Source of the DNA: Nigrospora sphaerica
Taxonomy: Eukaryota > Ascomycota > Sordariomycetes > Amphisphaeriales > Apiosporaceae
Length of the DNA: 64,000 bases
Direction of reading: 5' to 3'
Assembly (NCBI GenBank): GCA_018287875.1
Contig: JAGVVL010000002.1
Coordinates: forward strand, 5,766,001 to 5,830,000
Positions 1-10,479 of this stretch are shown piece by piece. A program made the translations under genes and the position numbers. The notes under the pieces are model-generated. The model was not told the DNA's origin, did no database searches, and saw only the letters and a list, made by a program, of their open reading frames with translations. Numbering within the stretch: the first letter of the stretch is position 1; every line of letters starts with the position of its first letter.

Positions 1-675
1 GCACATGACCTGGCACCGAGCTCGAAACGAAACAGACTTGGCAACTTGAGCCTCGCTGTCTAGTTGCCTCCGCACGCGTTATCCACCCTCGGCGGCCTGC
101 CTACCGGGGAACGCACGGCGCGGGAGGGGGAGGCAGGGAGGTTCTGGAGGCCCAGGGTTCGAGGGCCAGACGCCGGCAGACGGCGAATTGGCGGGCCTGA
201 CAGACTGACAGACCGGGGGGGCGCCGACGGCCCATGTGGGGCCAGATCTGAGGTAGCCCATATCGAAACGTCCGATAACGTCAAAAAATTAGGATGGAAT
301 CGGCCTAGAAAGAGACCCGACCTGTCCGGCCATTGACCCGTCTCGATTCCTACGTGCCGCCAAGCTTTCCCTGTCTCGCCTGCCTACATCCCTCCTTTGC
401 GCCTGACGCAACGCTCATTTCCGACTTCCCGGTCCCTCCTTGTCGTGACCGCCGCGACCAACGCTTTCCCGCCCGTTTGCAGGCACATGTCAGTGGGTGG
501 TACTCCAGCGCTCGAGTCTCGCAACGCGCCGCCCACCGGCCCGCCCGGGTCTGTCGCCGCTTTCTCGTCGCAGGCGCAACAAGGTTACGGGCATCGGGAA
601 CACATTCGACCTCGGTCCGACCTCGATACGACCTCTGTCCCTGTCTCAGCGTCGCATGCGCCTGCCCACCACGCC
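1..675. other. 5' flank of mitochondrial carrier gene, no gene seen
   Basis: No reading frame here has recognisable protein character. The stretch is GC-rich, and its last 300 bases are pyrimidine-rich, which suits the promoter and leader of the carrier gene that starts at 676. Any gene to the left lies outside the window. Confidence 0.5.
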
Positions 676-1927
676 ATGAGCCCCAAGGATGGAGACTGGG
701 AGAGGCGCTCGCCTCTGCTCCAGGTCAGTGCAGCCGCTCGCTTGAGCCGGAGCTGCCCTTGCTTCCCGCCGCGCCTGTTACCGGCTGACCCGTTGCGTGT
801 GTACAGGTGATGCTGGCTGGAGGCTTGGGCGGCACCACGGGCGACATGATGATGCACTCGCTCGACACCGTCAAGACCCGACAACAAGGCGACCCGCACT
901 TCCCGTCCAAGTACACGTCGCTGGGTTCTTCCTACTACACCATATGGCGCCAGGAGGGCGTACGGCGCGGCTTGTACGGCGGCTGGCTGCCCGCCATGTT
1001 GGGTTCTTTCCCGGGCACCGTCCTCTTTTTCGGCACCTACGAGTGGAGCAAACAGCAGATGCTGCAACACGGCGTGCAGCCGCACATATCATACTTGACG
1101 GCCGGTACGCGCGCCCCTTGTCCCCGTACGAAGACGAGGAAGAGCAGGACGAGGACCGGGGATGTGAATCGCTGACCCGAGACTCCTTAGGCGCCCTGGG
1201 CGACGTGGCCGCCTCGATAGTATACGTGCCCTCGGAAGTCCTGAAGACGCGGCTGCAGCTTCAGGGACGCTACAATAACCCGTATTTTGACTCGGGCTAC
1301 AACTACCGCGGCACCTTCGATGCGGCCAGGACCATCGTGCGGGCCGAGGGACCCCTCACCCTCTTTCACGGCTACAAAGCGACGCTATACCGCGACCTGC
1401 CGTTCTCGGCGCTGCAGTTCATGTTTTACGAGCAATTCCAGAGCTGGGCAAGGCATTGGAAGAAGAGCCGCGACATCGGCACCCCACTGGAGATCATGAC
1501 GGGCATGGCGGGTGGCGGTCTGGCCGGGGTGATAACCTGCCCCCTCGACGTCGTCAAGACGCGGTTACAAACGCAAATCGAGCCCGCTCCGCCCCCGGCG
1601 GCCAAGGAGCGCACGGCGCCCGTCGACCCCAAGGCCGGCGTCAAGGAGCATACCAAGGGCACGCCCTCGTCGCACCAGCAGCAGAGGCAGATCTCCACCT
1701 CGTCGCCCTACACGCACAAACCCAAACCGGCGGCGGCGACACTGGACACGTCGTCGGTGTTCAAGGGACTCCGGATGATCTACCAGGTGGAAGGAATAGG
1801 GGGCTGGTTTAGGGGTGTCGGTCCCCGCGGCGTCTGGACCAGCGTGCAAAGCGGCTGCATGTTCTTTCTTTACCAGACCATATTGCGGCGCCTTGAGGGC
1901 TGGTTTCCAGCCGAGGCGTCCCTCTAA
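676..1927 (+). CDS. mitochondrial carrier family (SLC25) protein, MME1/YMR166C-like
   Basis: This is a solute carrier of the mitochondrial inner membrane. Three exons (676-723, 807-1104, 1191-1927) join to 360 aa. Introns are 83 and 86 bp; the first has a GTCAGT donor. The start ATG has G at -3 and gives a short hydrophilic N-terminus before repeat 1. All three carrier repeats are visible through their signatures: SLDTVK in repeat 1 (Ser in place of the usual Pro), PSEVLK in repeat 2 and PLDVVK in repeat 3. Repeat 3 carries an extra Pro/Lys-rich matrix loop of about 60 residues (1580-1740). The HSLDTVKTRQQG start and GLYGGW motif resemble the yeast Mme1 (magnesium exporter) group. That subfamily is an inference, and the substrate cannot be read from the sequence. 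Confidence 0.88.
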
Positions 1928-2774
1928 GCGTCCGCCCCAAACGAAGCCGGGCGGGGTCGAGGGCGCAGCGCAAGGGCTGTACGACTATGTGTACACTACC
2001 ACCCATCTAACGAATGCATTCAGGGCGTTTGGAGAGACAGCGTATAGAAGAGCGAGGGATAGACGGGATATATAGACGAGGAGGACGAGGAGGAGGAGGA
2101 GGACGAGGAGGAGGAGGACGAGGAGGAGGAGGAACTGGAGAGTAAGGCAACATCTCGCATCTATCGGACCATATAAAACAAGGACACAGGTGACTGGCCG
2201 CTGCGCAACCCGGGACGACCAGTTATCACATCCGTGCCGAAGGCGTAACTTTCTCAGGTACATTGTATAAAGACGCAGGTAAACACCCATCCATCGGGGA
2301 GCTGAAGGTCATGCAACCCGAGGGCGGTTGGGAAGCTGGATGTACATGATCGCTCCTCTTGTCTCACAATGGCCCGAGTTGGACGGACGGCTCCAGCCGG
2401 TCGGGACGTTTTTTTGGCCCCACTCCACCTGCTCCCACGCGGGCTGCAAGCGCGGTGCAGGCGGGGCGGGTAGGCACCTCATGTACTGTTTTGTTGTACC
2501 CGTACTTACCTTGTAGCTACTAGGTCAGGTATGGCTGCATTGAGGCCGCTTGGCGGAATTACATTTTTACAGAGCCTGGAAACATTTCGACGCCAAAGAG
2601 TACCGCCACGACAATTACTCGTGACGGCACCGGAAGCTGCACATGCATCATCGCATGATCGACCAGCCGACGGCCGATACAAAGCCCCCATCGACTCCCG
2701 CGTACCGCCCACCGTCCATGGGCTCGAAATAACGCCTGAGCCGGAGCTCGAAATGGCTCATTGTGGCCCGCACC
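1928..2774. other. intergenic, carrier 3' flank and PPR-like gene 5' flank
   Basis: No gene seen. The only marked structure is the GAG/GAC-rich simple repeat at 2076-2134. The bases just before 2775 contain in-frame stops, so the downstream gene does not extend upstream as a single open exon. Confidence 0.5.
2076..2134 (+). repeat. (GAGGAGGAC)n purine-rich microsatellite
   Basis: About 60 bases of GAG/GGA/GAC units lie 150 bases after the carrier stop codon, so probably in its 3' UTR or just past it. On the other strand this is a CTC/GTC pyrimidine tract. Confidence 0.85.
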
Positions 2775-5708
2775 ATGTCTCCGCCGTTACCTGTGCCCTC
2801 CAAGGCCGCCATCCACGCCCTGCGCGGGCTGGCGCTGGGCACCTCGTGCGCCATCGGCCTGATCATGGAGGACAGGCGCCGACGCATCTGCACCCTCAAG
2901 ATCGCCCTCGAAAATAAGAAGAAAATCCGGTCGTCGCGCCTGTACCACGGCGCCCCCGAGATCATTGCGCCCCTCACCGAGGATGCCGTCGTTCTGCGGG
3001 GCGACGAAATCCAGTGGCACTGCCCCAGCGACGCGACGCCGACGCTTGGGAACGGGAAAAGGGCCGCGAGGCAATCGTCGGCTGGCGCTTCTGCAAGGCG
3101 CTCGTACTCGACCTCCTCGAAACCCCGGGAAGAGCCGCCGGGCGACTTGGACAACTCCGCCCCACCTCGACCCCGAGACCCCCCGGGCCCAGCCGACAAC
3201 CCCCGGCCACCTGGCGCCAGTGCTTTCCCCCGCTCCTTGAAGCTCCATCCGACGCCGGTGGTGGTTGCAGGACTCAAAGATGGCGGCGGCTGGGCACGCA
3301 CGTTGGCCCCCAAGCGTGACGATACCGACACACTGGACCCCCCGGTGCTGGTAGCCCGTCTTCTGGAGCGACTGGGGAAAGAACCAGAGTGTTTGGACGA
3401 GCTTGCGACCGACCTCCTCCACGGGCTTGTCAACAGATCCGTTTTTGTGCGTCTTGGCGACCAATGGACCGAAATGTCGGCGGCGCTTTGCCGGGAATTC
3501 CAGGCGCGGGGCCGGTGGCAGGATGCCCAGGATGTGCTTGTGGCAGCGGCCAAGTCCGGCCGGCTCGACCTCGAGGCGTATTACGCCCACGACCCCATTC
3601 CAGTAATAAAATCGGCGCTGCCGCCTGCTGAAATGGTCGCGGACCCAAACCAACGGACGGCGGGGTTGGCTAGGCTTCGCGTTGCGCTGAAGATCTTCCT
3701 TGTCCAGTTCAAAGACAAGCCGTCGTCGCGATCACCGGAGCTTGTGCCCGTGGGAAAAACTCTTATCCCGCTCGTGATTGCCTACAACCAGCCTCAGCAC
3801 GTGCGCGAGATCTACTGGCGGGTCATGTGCCAGCTAGACGACTCGACCGAGTTCACGGCGGAGACTATCAAAGCCTTGTTCAACTATGGCGACTTCAAAT
3901 CGGTCCTGCAGCTTTTCAAAGGCAATTTTGCCAAGACGGCTCCCGACGAAGCTTGCTTCCGCGAGGTGGTCGAGATGATGGTAGCTTCGGTCGAGGGAAT
4001 GAGGGGTGCCCAGGCCAGCCCTATGCTGCGCATCTTGGCGGTCATGGGCGAAGCTGGCAAGTTTGAGCTGAAAACTGGCTGGGTCATGAAGCTGATGCAA
4101 GCCCATTGGGCCCGCCACCACGACTTGACCAAGACTCGCTTCCTGTTCGACCAGATATTATCCTCGGGGCTTCTCGACAGGGTTGCGCACCCCAGGTACA
4201 TTTACAAAGTCATGATCGAGCTTTCTGTTTTGGGTGACGACCTCGACGCGGCCCATCATCTGCGCGACGAGATGCTCATGTTGTCTCCGGGCATGGCAAA
4301 CGACGTTGGCGTCATGGGCTACTTCGCGCTCGCCAAGGCGCAGAATGGGGACTGGGACGGCGTGATTGACGACTTTGCCAGAATGAAGGGGCACAGGCCA
4401 AACCAACAGGAGGACTACGACCAGGCCTTCGTTCGGGTACTGAAGCTCTTCGCGAAGGGGCACCCCGTGGCCGAGATTGAAGAATTCATCAAGTACTTCA
4501 CCTCGGAGATGCACGTCACTCTGCACCCGTACATGGTCAGTCTGGTGGCCAACTCCTACGGGCACTTTCACGAAGCCGGGGGGCTCATCGAGTGGCTCAA
4601 ATACTGCAACTCGGCCGGGTTTGCTCTGACACCGGCCTTCACCAATGGCGTACTCCGGAACTGCCGTCTCAAGTGGAATTACCCGTTCTGGCGGCTGAGG
4701 AAACTGTTTGCCGAGGTACGACGACTCCAAGACAGCTGCGTCGACGGCGTGACGGAGAAGATCGTGCACGGCGCGGCACTTCAAAGCACCCAACGTCCGG
4801 GCCTCCCAACCCGCTACAAGGTGTTGTCGCTGAGGTTATCTTTGAGCCGGAAACCGCTCTATGGCCGATCGGCAGACCAGCGTGACGTTTTGGCCAGCAT
4901 GCACGAGGCGCTCAAGTGCAACCGGCCCAGTAAGGCCATGTACATTTACCGGCGCGCGCTGCGGTACGGCATGGCGTGGAGCCCTGCCTGCTTCCGGGTT
5001 GCTGTCCTCGCGGCGCTGCAGCACAGCACGCAAAAAGCGATCAGTCTCATTACTTCTACGTTCCAGCAAGGCTACGATGTCACGGCGGCGGTCCAACTCT
5101 ACCTCAAAGCCGAGCTGGACCAGTTCCGGGGCACGTTTGACAACATCATGAGCAACCTCAAAACGCTCGTGACGCGATTCGAAACGGCGGGGATCCTGAT
5201 TGATTCGTCGGTTCTGACCCATGCAGCCATCATCTCGGCACAATCGGGCCGCGACGCCAAGGCCATCTCGCTCTGCACGGTAGCGATGCAAAGGGCGGGT
5301 GCTACGAACCCCTGCTTCTCAAGAGAATGCCTCAGAGCGCTGTTGATGGCGTACCACCACACGCTCGACGCGAAAGGTCTGCGCTGGGTCGTGGATGCGC
5401 TTCCGTCCAGTCCCTTGTCGGAGGACACCAAGGCGCTTACGCTGCTCAAGTCGACGCGCCGGCACCTCCGGCGATGGAACGATTCGGAGCGCGTCCTGGC
5501 GATGAGGGGGATTCTGGACGAGGGGATCACGAGTATGACGGAGCGTCGCGCCTTGCAGCGCGAAGAAGTCGACATGATTCATGGCGAGACACTTCGCATC
5601 ATGAATGATGCCGTTATGGAAATGCAGAGACGGGAGGAGGTGATACCCAATGCGGCGCCGATGCCGGCTGTCGAGGCGCTGCCGCCCCAGATCGCGGCCG
5701 AGGCGTGA
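2775..5708 (+). CDS. large PPR/TPR-like helical-repeat protein, probably mitochondrial
   Basis: A single exon of 977 aa. The start is the first ATG in the frame; a stop lies about 45 bases upstream. The N-terminus is a basic, amphipathic stretch (roughly residues 5-45) with RRRR, compatible with a mitochondrial presequence. Residues about 100-160 are Pro/Ser-rich and look disordered. From about residue 200 onward the protein is almost all helix, with recurring paired helices. One example is near residues 705-750 (MHEALKCNRPSKAMYIYRRA, then a second helix), which looks like a pentatricopeptide unit. Fungal proteins of this kind bind organellar RNA and support mitochondrial transcript processing or translation. 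I do not recognise a named orthologue, so that role is an inference. No catalytic motif is visible. Confidence 0.75.
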   Translation: MSPPLPVPSKAAIHALRGLALGTSCAIGLIMEDRRRRICTLKIALENKKKIRSSRLYHGAPEIIAPLTEDAVVLRGDEIQWHCPSDATPTLGNGKRAARQSSAGASARRSYSTSSKPREEPPGDLDNSAPPRPRDPPGPADNPRPPGASAFPRSLKLHPTPVVVAGLKDGGGWARTLAPKRDDTDTLDPPVLVARLLERLGKEPECLDELATDLLHGLVNRSVFVRLGDQWTEMSAALCREFQARGRWQDAQDVLVAAAKSGRLDLEAYYAHDPIPVIKSALPPAEMVADPNQRTAGLARLRVALKIFLVQFKDKPSSRSPELVPVGKTLIPLVIAYNQPQHVREIYWRVMCQLDDSTEFTAETIKALFNYGDFKSVLQLFKGNFAKTAPDEACFREVVEMMVASVEGMRGAQASPMLRILAVMGEAGKFELKTGWVMKLMQAHWARHHDLTKTRFLFDQILSSGLLDRVAHPRYIYKVMIELSVLGDDLDAAHHLRDEMLMLSPGMANDVGVMGYFALAKAQNGDWDGVIDDFARMKGHRPNQQEDYDQAFVRVLKLFAKGHPVAEIEEFIKYFTSEMHVTLHPYMVSLVANSYGHFHEAGGLIEWLKYCNSAGFALTPAFTNGVLRNCRLKWNYPFWRLRKLFAEVRRLQDSCVDGVTEKIVHGAALQSTQRPGLPTRYKVLSLRLSLSRKPLYGRSADQRDVLASMHEALKCNRPSKAMYIYRRALRYGMAWSPACFRVAVLAALQHSTQKAISLITSTFQQGYDVTAAVQLYLKAELDQFRGTFDNIMSNLKTLVTRFETAGILIDSSVLTHAAIISAQSGRDAKAISLCTVAMQRAGATNPCFSRECLRALLMAYHHTLDAKGLRWVVDALPSSPLSEDTKALTLLKSTRRHLRRWNDSERVLAMRGILDEGITSMTERRALQREEVDMIHGETLRIMNDAVMEMQRREEVIPNAAPMPAVEALPPQIAAEA

Positions 5709-6213
5709 TGGTTCTTGGACACGTAGAAAATAAGAATTACCCCGTCAAAGATGAGACTAGATGAACAACAAATCTAACCATGGGGGATGGCCGGGGGCCG
5801 GTGTGATGGTGTGTAGGCGATCAGCATGTCCCGCCACTTTCCTCCTTGATCCTGATGTCTGGAGGATGCAGACACCCTGTGGAATGGCTTACGAGCAAGA
5901 GGGGGAATCCGCCTTTCCCGGGCGCGTCATGGACAGGGGGAGGGAACCCAGGGCTAGCGCTATAGACGGCGTAGGAATGGGTTTACCTAGGGGAGCACCC
6001 ATTTCCTCTTCCACGACGACAGTGCAGCAGCTTACGACGGCAGATCGATCGGTGGATGTGCTCAATGTCACGACGACAGAGATGGATGACGCCCTAAGGG
6101 TCCCTCCCCCATACGCACAATTGCGGGTTCAGTAGTTGCACTTATGGACAAGTATGTAAGTAGCGTGGACTGTAAGTACATACATACCTAAACATGTACG
6201 TAATGGGTGTAGC

Positions 6214-6219
6214 CACGTG
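6214..6219 (+). promoter_or_regulatory. E-box CACGTG upstream of erg1
   Basis: A palindromic CACGTG lies about 820 bases before the erg1 start. Fungal SREBP-type bHLH factors control ergosterol genes through E-box-like or SRE sites, so the position is suggestive. A single 6-base match has little weight by itself. Confidence 0.25.
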
Positions 6220-6927
6220 CCGCCAAGGGGGGTTGGGCCTACGAACTGGCTTTGACTTGGAAGGGAGCCCTTAGGGGGTGAGACGGGGGCCTTTTTTTTT
6301 CCCTTCCCACCAGGGAGGGCGAGCACATGCGTCCAAGAACCGTTTAGACCGGAGCAACCCGCGGAAGGTGGGGGTTCGCCCAGGCATCTGGTCGCGCATC
6401 TATACCGATCCCGGCCAAGGGCTATCGATAACTTTCAGGGGCCGTGGTGGACACTGGGCGGCGTAGTGGTTTGCAGGTACTTGGCCGACCCTGAACCCTG
6501 CGAATTTTTGTCGAGATCGGATCAGAAAAGGTCGAATCAGATGTCGAACGATGATGGCACTATCATGAGGAGTTGGTTCGCTCTCTAGACTTCTCCCTGC
6601 GCAGGTACTAGTTAAACAGGGCTCTTTTCTCCCTACGACGACGACGATCTCCCTCTTTCTCTCCCACCCAACCCAAACAGCATAACCGTCCCCACGTACA
6701 CAATCGGCATAGCCATTCGGCAGGCTTGTTGCTTCTAATAAGGCGTTTGTCGCCCAGGCACACGCCCATCCTTCCTTCTTAGCTCCAATTGCATTGCCTG
6801 CTTCCGCGCCTGCCCTACATATCTAGTAGCTTTTTACCTCCAGGTACACCTCGAGGGGAGCATCCACGGCCGTCGCCACCTCCTTCCCCAATCAAACATA
6901 CACCCAATACGCGCACGCACGCATACT

Positions 6928-6966
6928 CTATTCTTCTCCCTCCCACATTCCTCTTCCCCTCCCCTC
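6928..6966 (+). promoter_or_regulatory. CT-rich leader tract of erg1
   Basis: An almost pure pyrimidine stretch (ttcttctccctccc-type) ends about 75 bases before the ATG at 7040. Such tracts commonly surround transcription starts in filamentous fungi. Confidence 0.4.
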
Positions 6967-7039
6967 GGGGCCGACTGATATCTTGCCCTCTACCGACGAC
7001 GATATCCACGCCCCCACTCCCCCTCCTGCTCCCGCAGCC

Positions 7040-8632
7040 ATGAGTTCCTTTTCGCAGAAGCAAGACGAGCGCAAGCAGCGGCGGGTCGAGTTTCACGAGG
7101 CCGACGTGGTCGTGGTCGGCGCCGGCGTGTTTGGGTGCGCGGTCGCGTTCGCGCTCGCCAACCAGGACCGCAGCGTGCTGCTCCTCGAGCGGTGGATGAC
7201 GGAGCCGGACCGCATCGTCGGTGAGCTGCTGCAGCCGGGCGGCCTCGCCCTGCTCAAGAAATTGGGCCTCGGCCACTGCGTCGAGGGCATCGACGCCGTG
7301 CCCTGCTACGGTTACGACGTCATCAACTACGGCCAGGAGGTGCCCATTGCCTTCCCCGAGCTGGCCAAGATTGGGACCGGGCCTGAGCTGGCCCCCTGGG
7401 TCGAGACGCACGAGATGACGACGACGCCGACGCCGAGCCCGGCCAATGGCTCGGCCAACGGACACGCCAACGGGCATGCGAACGGACACGCCAACGGCTC
7501 GGCGCATAACGAAAAGAAGACGACGACGACGGTACGGCCCCGGGGCTGCTGCTTCCACCACGGGCGCTTCATCTCGCAGCTGCGCAAGGCGTGCCTCGGC
7601 CACCCCAACATCACCGTGGTCGAGACGGAGGCGGTCAAGACCATTAAGGGCGAGCACACGCCCGAGATTCTGGGGGTCGAGGCGCGGACGCTCAACCCCG
7701 GAACGGGTAAGAAGGAGCCCGACTTTTTTTTCGGGCAACTCACCATCGTGGCCGACGGGTACGCGTCGACGTTCCGGAAGGAGTACATCGAGCGGGCGCC
7801 GGTGGTGCGATCCAAGTTCTATGCGCTGGAGCTCATCGACTGCCCGCTGCCCTACTTTGGCTACGGGCACGTCGTGTGCGGCGATGAGACGGTGGTGCTG
7901 CTGTACCAGATCGGCACGCACGAGACGCGGGCCCTCATCGACGTGCCCGTTGACTGCCCCGAGGCGACGCCGGCCAAGGGCGGCGTGCGCGGCTACATGA
8001 CCAGGGTGGTGCTGCCGCAGCTACCGGAGGCGCTGCAGCCGTCGTTCCGCGCCGCCCTCGAGCGCGACAACAAGATCCCGCGCAGCATGCCCAACTCGTG
8101 GCTCCCGCCCACGAGCCAGGACGCGCACCCGGGCATGGTGATCCTCGGCGACGCCATGAACATGCGCCACCCGCTGACGGGCGGCGGCATGACGGTCGCC
8201 CTCAACGACGTGGTGATCGTGACCGAGCTGCTGGCGCCGCTGCCCAACCTCGGCGACAGCGCCGCCGTCGCCCGCGCTATGGCCACCTTCCATTGGCGCC
8301 GCAAGAGCCTGACGTCCATCATCAACGTCCTGGCCATGGCCCTCTACAGCCTCTTCAGCGCCGCTGACCCCAACCTCGCCAAGCTACGCCGCGGCTGCTT
8401 CCGCTACTTCCAGAAGGGCGTCACCGACGAGCCTGTCGGCATGCTCGGTGGCCTCATCCACCGCCCCTTCACCCTCGCCTACCACTTCTTTTCCGTCGCC
8501 TTCCTGGCCATCTGGCTCGACGCCCAGGACACGGGGCTCTGGAACCTGCCCCTGGTCCTAGCCCGCGCTGTCACCGTGCTCTGGACCGCCTGTGTCGTCT
8601 TCCTGCCCGTTATGTACCGCGAGCTGTTATAG
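7040..8632 (+). CDS. erg1: squalene epoxidase (squalene monooxygenase)
   Basis: This ER enzyme oxidises squalene to 2,3-oxidosqualene with FAD, O2 and NADPH, the first oxygen-requiring step of ergosterol synthesis and the target of allylamines such as terbinafine. One exon gives 530 aa. The frame is open upstream but has no earlier ATG, so 7040 is the start. Visible marks are the FAD-binding VVVVGAGVFGCA near residues 22-33, EPDRIVGELLQPGG near residues 54-67, the DG motif (VADGYAS) near 237, and the second FAD motif GDAMNMRHPLTGGGM near 370. Hydrophobic C-terminal segments (about 470-530) suit membrane anchoring. An Asn-Gly-His-Ala repeat insert sits near residues 134-157. The gene converges on alg5 with 512 bases between stops. 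Confidence 0.97.
   Translation: MSSFSQKQDERKQRRVEFHEADVVVVGAGVFGCAVAFALANQDRSVLLLERWMTEPDRIVGELLQPGGLALLKKLGLGHCVEGIDAVPCYGYDVINYGQEVPIAFPELAKIGTGPELAPWVETHEMTTTPTPSPANGSANGHANGHANGHANGSAHNEKKTTTTVRPRGCCFHHGRFISQLRKACLGHPNITVVETEAVKTIKGEHTPEILGVEARTLNPGTGKKEPDFFFGQLTIVADGYASTFRKEYIERAPVVRSKFYALELIDCPLPYFGYGHVVCGDETVVLLYQIGTHETRALIDVPVDCPEATPAKGGVRGYMTRVVLPQLPEALQPSFRAALERDNKIPRSMPNSWLPPTSQDAHPGMVILGDAMNMRHPLTGGGMTVALNDVVIVTELLAPLPNLGDSAAVARAMATFHWRRKSLTSIINVLAMALYSLFSAADPNLAKLRRGCFRYFQKGVTDEPVGMLGGLIHRPFTLAYHFFSVAFLAIWLDAQDTGLWNLPLVLARAVTVLWTACVVFLPVMYRELL
7441..7511 (+). repeat. in-frame 12-bp tandem repeat (Asn-Gly-His-Ala) inside erg1
   Basis: Imperfect 12-base units encode repeated ANGH and NGSA motifs. 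They form a low-complexity loop between the conserved N-terminal FAD region and the substrate domain of squalene epoxidase. Confidence 0.85.
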
Positions 8633-9144
8633 GCCGAATCGGTCTCCTTCCTTCACCCTCCTCTCTACAGATATTTCACTTTTCCCTCTTCCTCCCGCAC
8701 CCTTTTTAAACCCCCTCCTCTAACCCGAGAGACCAATTTGGGTCGGACATGTTTTGTTTATTCCCTCTCACGACTTACTCCCACGCGCGGCGGGCGGGCA
8801 CGCAGCGGGTTTGACGCTTGTTATAGCGTTTTGGCATACCATGTTTTAGCATGTACATATTCCATCACACATGCACACACGACAAAGAGAGCGTCGGGGC
8901 GTGGCTACGCGGCATACGAATTTACCGCGGACACGCATACAGACGAGACACACAGACACAATACAGATACACTAATGGTAATGGCACACAAGCTTGTAAA
9001 ATTTCTTGATGAGTGAAGGGGCACCCGGTCGAAGCCTCTTACAGCGTGTACATGCCCAGAAGTGTTTTATACCGTACGTATGTCGAGTCGGCGCGTCGCT
9101 GCTTGCCCCTCCCAAAGCACGAGGGCGGCAGAGGGCCGTCGTCG
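8633..9144. other. intergenic between convergent erg1 and alg5
   Basis: About 510 bases holding the two 3' flanks. There is a CT-rich stretch just after the erg1 stop, a GTACAT motif near 8850, and CACA/GACA-rich sequence at 8868-8970. No gene seen. Confidence 0.5.
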
Positions 9145-10479
9145 TCAGGTCAGGCGGCGGCGGTAGACGCCCAGCATCCAGCTCGCGCGCAGCACGGCGA
9201 GGCCGACGGCCATGCGGATGCTGTCCTGGATGACGTTGAGCTTGCTGCCGTCGACCTCGTGCCAGTCGATGGGGACCTCGGCGACCTTGATGCCGGGCAC
9301 GCTGCCAATAACAGTGCCGTCGCTGGCGAGGACGGGAACGGCGGGGGCCGACTCGGCGAGCATGAGCATCTCGATGTCGAAGATCCAGCCCTCGGCGTGC
9401 ATGTAGGGGACGATGTGGGGCAGGGCGGCGCGCGAGAAGAGCTTGAAGCCGCACTGCGTGTCGCGGATGCGCGACGTGGCGGGCGGCGTGAGGATCATGA
9501 GGACGAAGTGGAAGCCGCGCATGAGGAAGTTGCGCAGGGCAGAGCGCTGGACGACGGCGGCGCTGCCGACGAGGTGGCCGCGGCTGCCGATGGCGACGCC
9601 GCGCCCGCCCGCGTCGGCCACGTCGTCGCAGCCCTCGACGAGCTTGCCGAGGTCGCTGAACTTGGAGGCGCCGTCGGCGTCGGCGAAGAGGGCGTACTCG
9701 CCGCGGACGTGCCGCAGCCCGTGCGTCACCGCCCCGCCCTTGCCGCGGTTGCGCGCCAGCGTCACGAGCCTGAGCACGTCGTGCAGCCCGTGCCGCCGCG
9801 CGAAGTCGAGTATCACCCGCTGCGTGCCGTCGCGGCTGCCGTCGTCGACTACGATGATCTCGTAGCCCGCCGCGGCCGGCGCCGGCGAGGCGTGGCGGTG
9901 CGCGCGCCGGCCGGGGAACGTGGGGCTCGCGACGGGCGTCGGCGGCGCCTTCTGGCCGTCGGAGCCGTCGCCGGGGTCGCGGGCCTCGCGGCCGAAGTGG
10001 GCGTCGAGATAGGCCACGGCGTCCTCGAGGGCCGGCAGGATGCGCTTCTCCTCGTTGTAGGCCGGGATGACGACGCTCATGCGCAGCTGGGCGGGCTCGA
10101 TGGCGCCCGTGGGGGGGCCGAGGCCGTCGGAGCGGCCGTCCTTGTCGGCCTGCGCCTCGCTCACGCGGCGCTCGGCGAGCCAGCGGTCGTGCCAGCACGG
10201 CAGCGGGCGCGTCGCCACGCCGCCGGCGGCCGTCGTCGTCTGGTACTGCTTCTCCGACGGGAGCGGCGGGCGCGGCTTGGGCGCGAAGGCGTGGAGGAAA
10301 CCGTAGGCCTGCGGGCACCCAACAAATGTCAATTGAACCCTTTTACCCTGCGCGGCCCCCCTCCTCCGGGGATTTTAGCTTACAGCGACGAGCGCGGCAG
10401 CGCCGAGGGCCACGGCCACCAGGAAGAGGGTCGCGAGCGGCGCCTCCCGGACGACGTCTGGAAGCCTGGAGGAGTCCAT
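9145..10479 (-). CDS. alg5: dolichyl-phosphate beta-glucosyltransferase
   Basis: This enzyme transfers glucose from UDP-glucose to dolichyl phosphate at the ER, making the donor used to glucosylate the N-glycan precursor. Two exons (10384-10479, then 9145-10308) join in phase 0 across a 75-bp intron to give 419 aa. Exon 1 supplies a signal anchor (LATLFLVAVALGAAALVA, residues 15-32). The GT2 fold begins near residue 108 with MSVVIPAYNEE, followed by IIVVDDGSRDGT near 183 and the DAD metal site (FADADGASKF) near 236. Next come DTQCGFKLF and EGWIFDIEML, both typical of ALG5. A Pro/Gly-rich insert of about 40 residues separates the first two motifs. The large open frame on the opposite strand is a codon-bias artefact. 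Confidence 0.95.

Larger units (their letters stand above)
5709..7039. other. intergenic, erg1 promoter region
   Basis: No gene seen. A GTAC/TACATA-rich cluster lies at 6156-6203, an E-box (CACGTG) at 6214-6219 and an 8-9 base T run near 6292. The last 110 bases before the erg1 start are strongly CT-rich, as in many fungal leaders. Confidence 0.5.

Noticed and set aside
6815..7921. Minus-strand 368-codon frame opposite erg1
   Set aside because: Overlaps the conserved FAD region of squalene epoxidase and has no recognisable domain.
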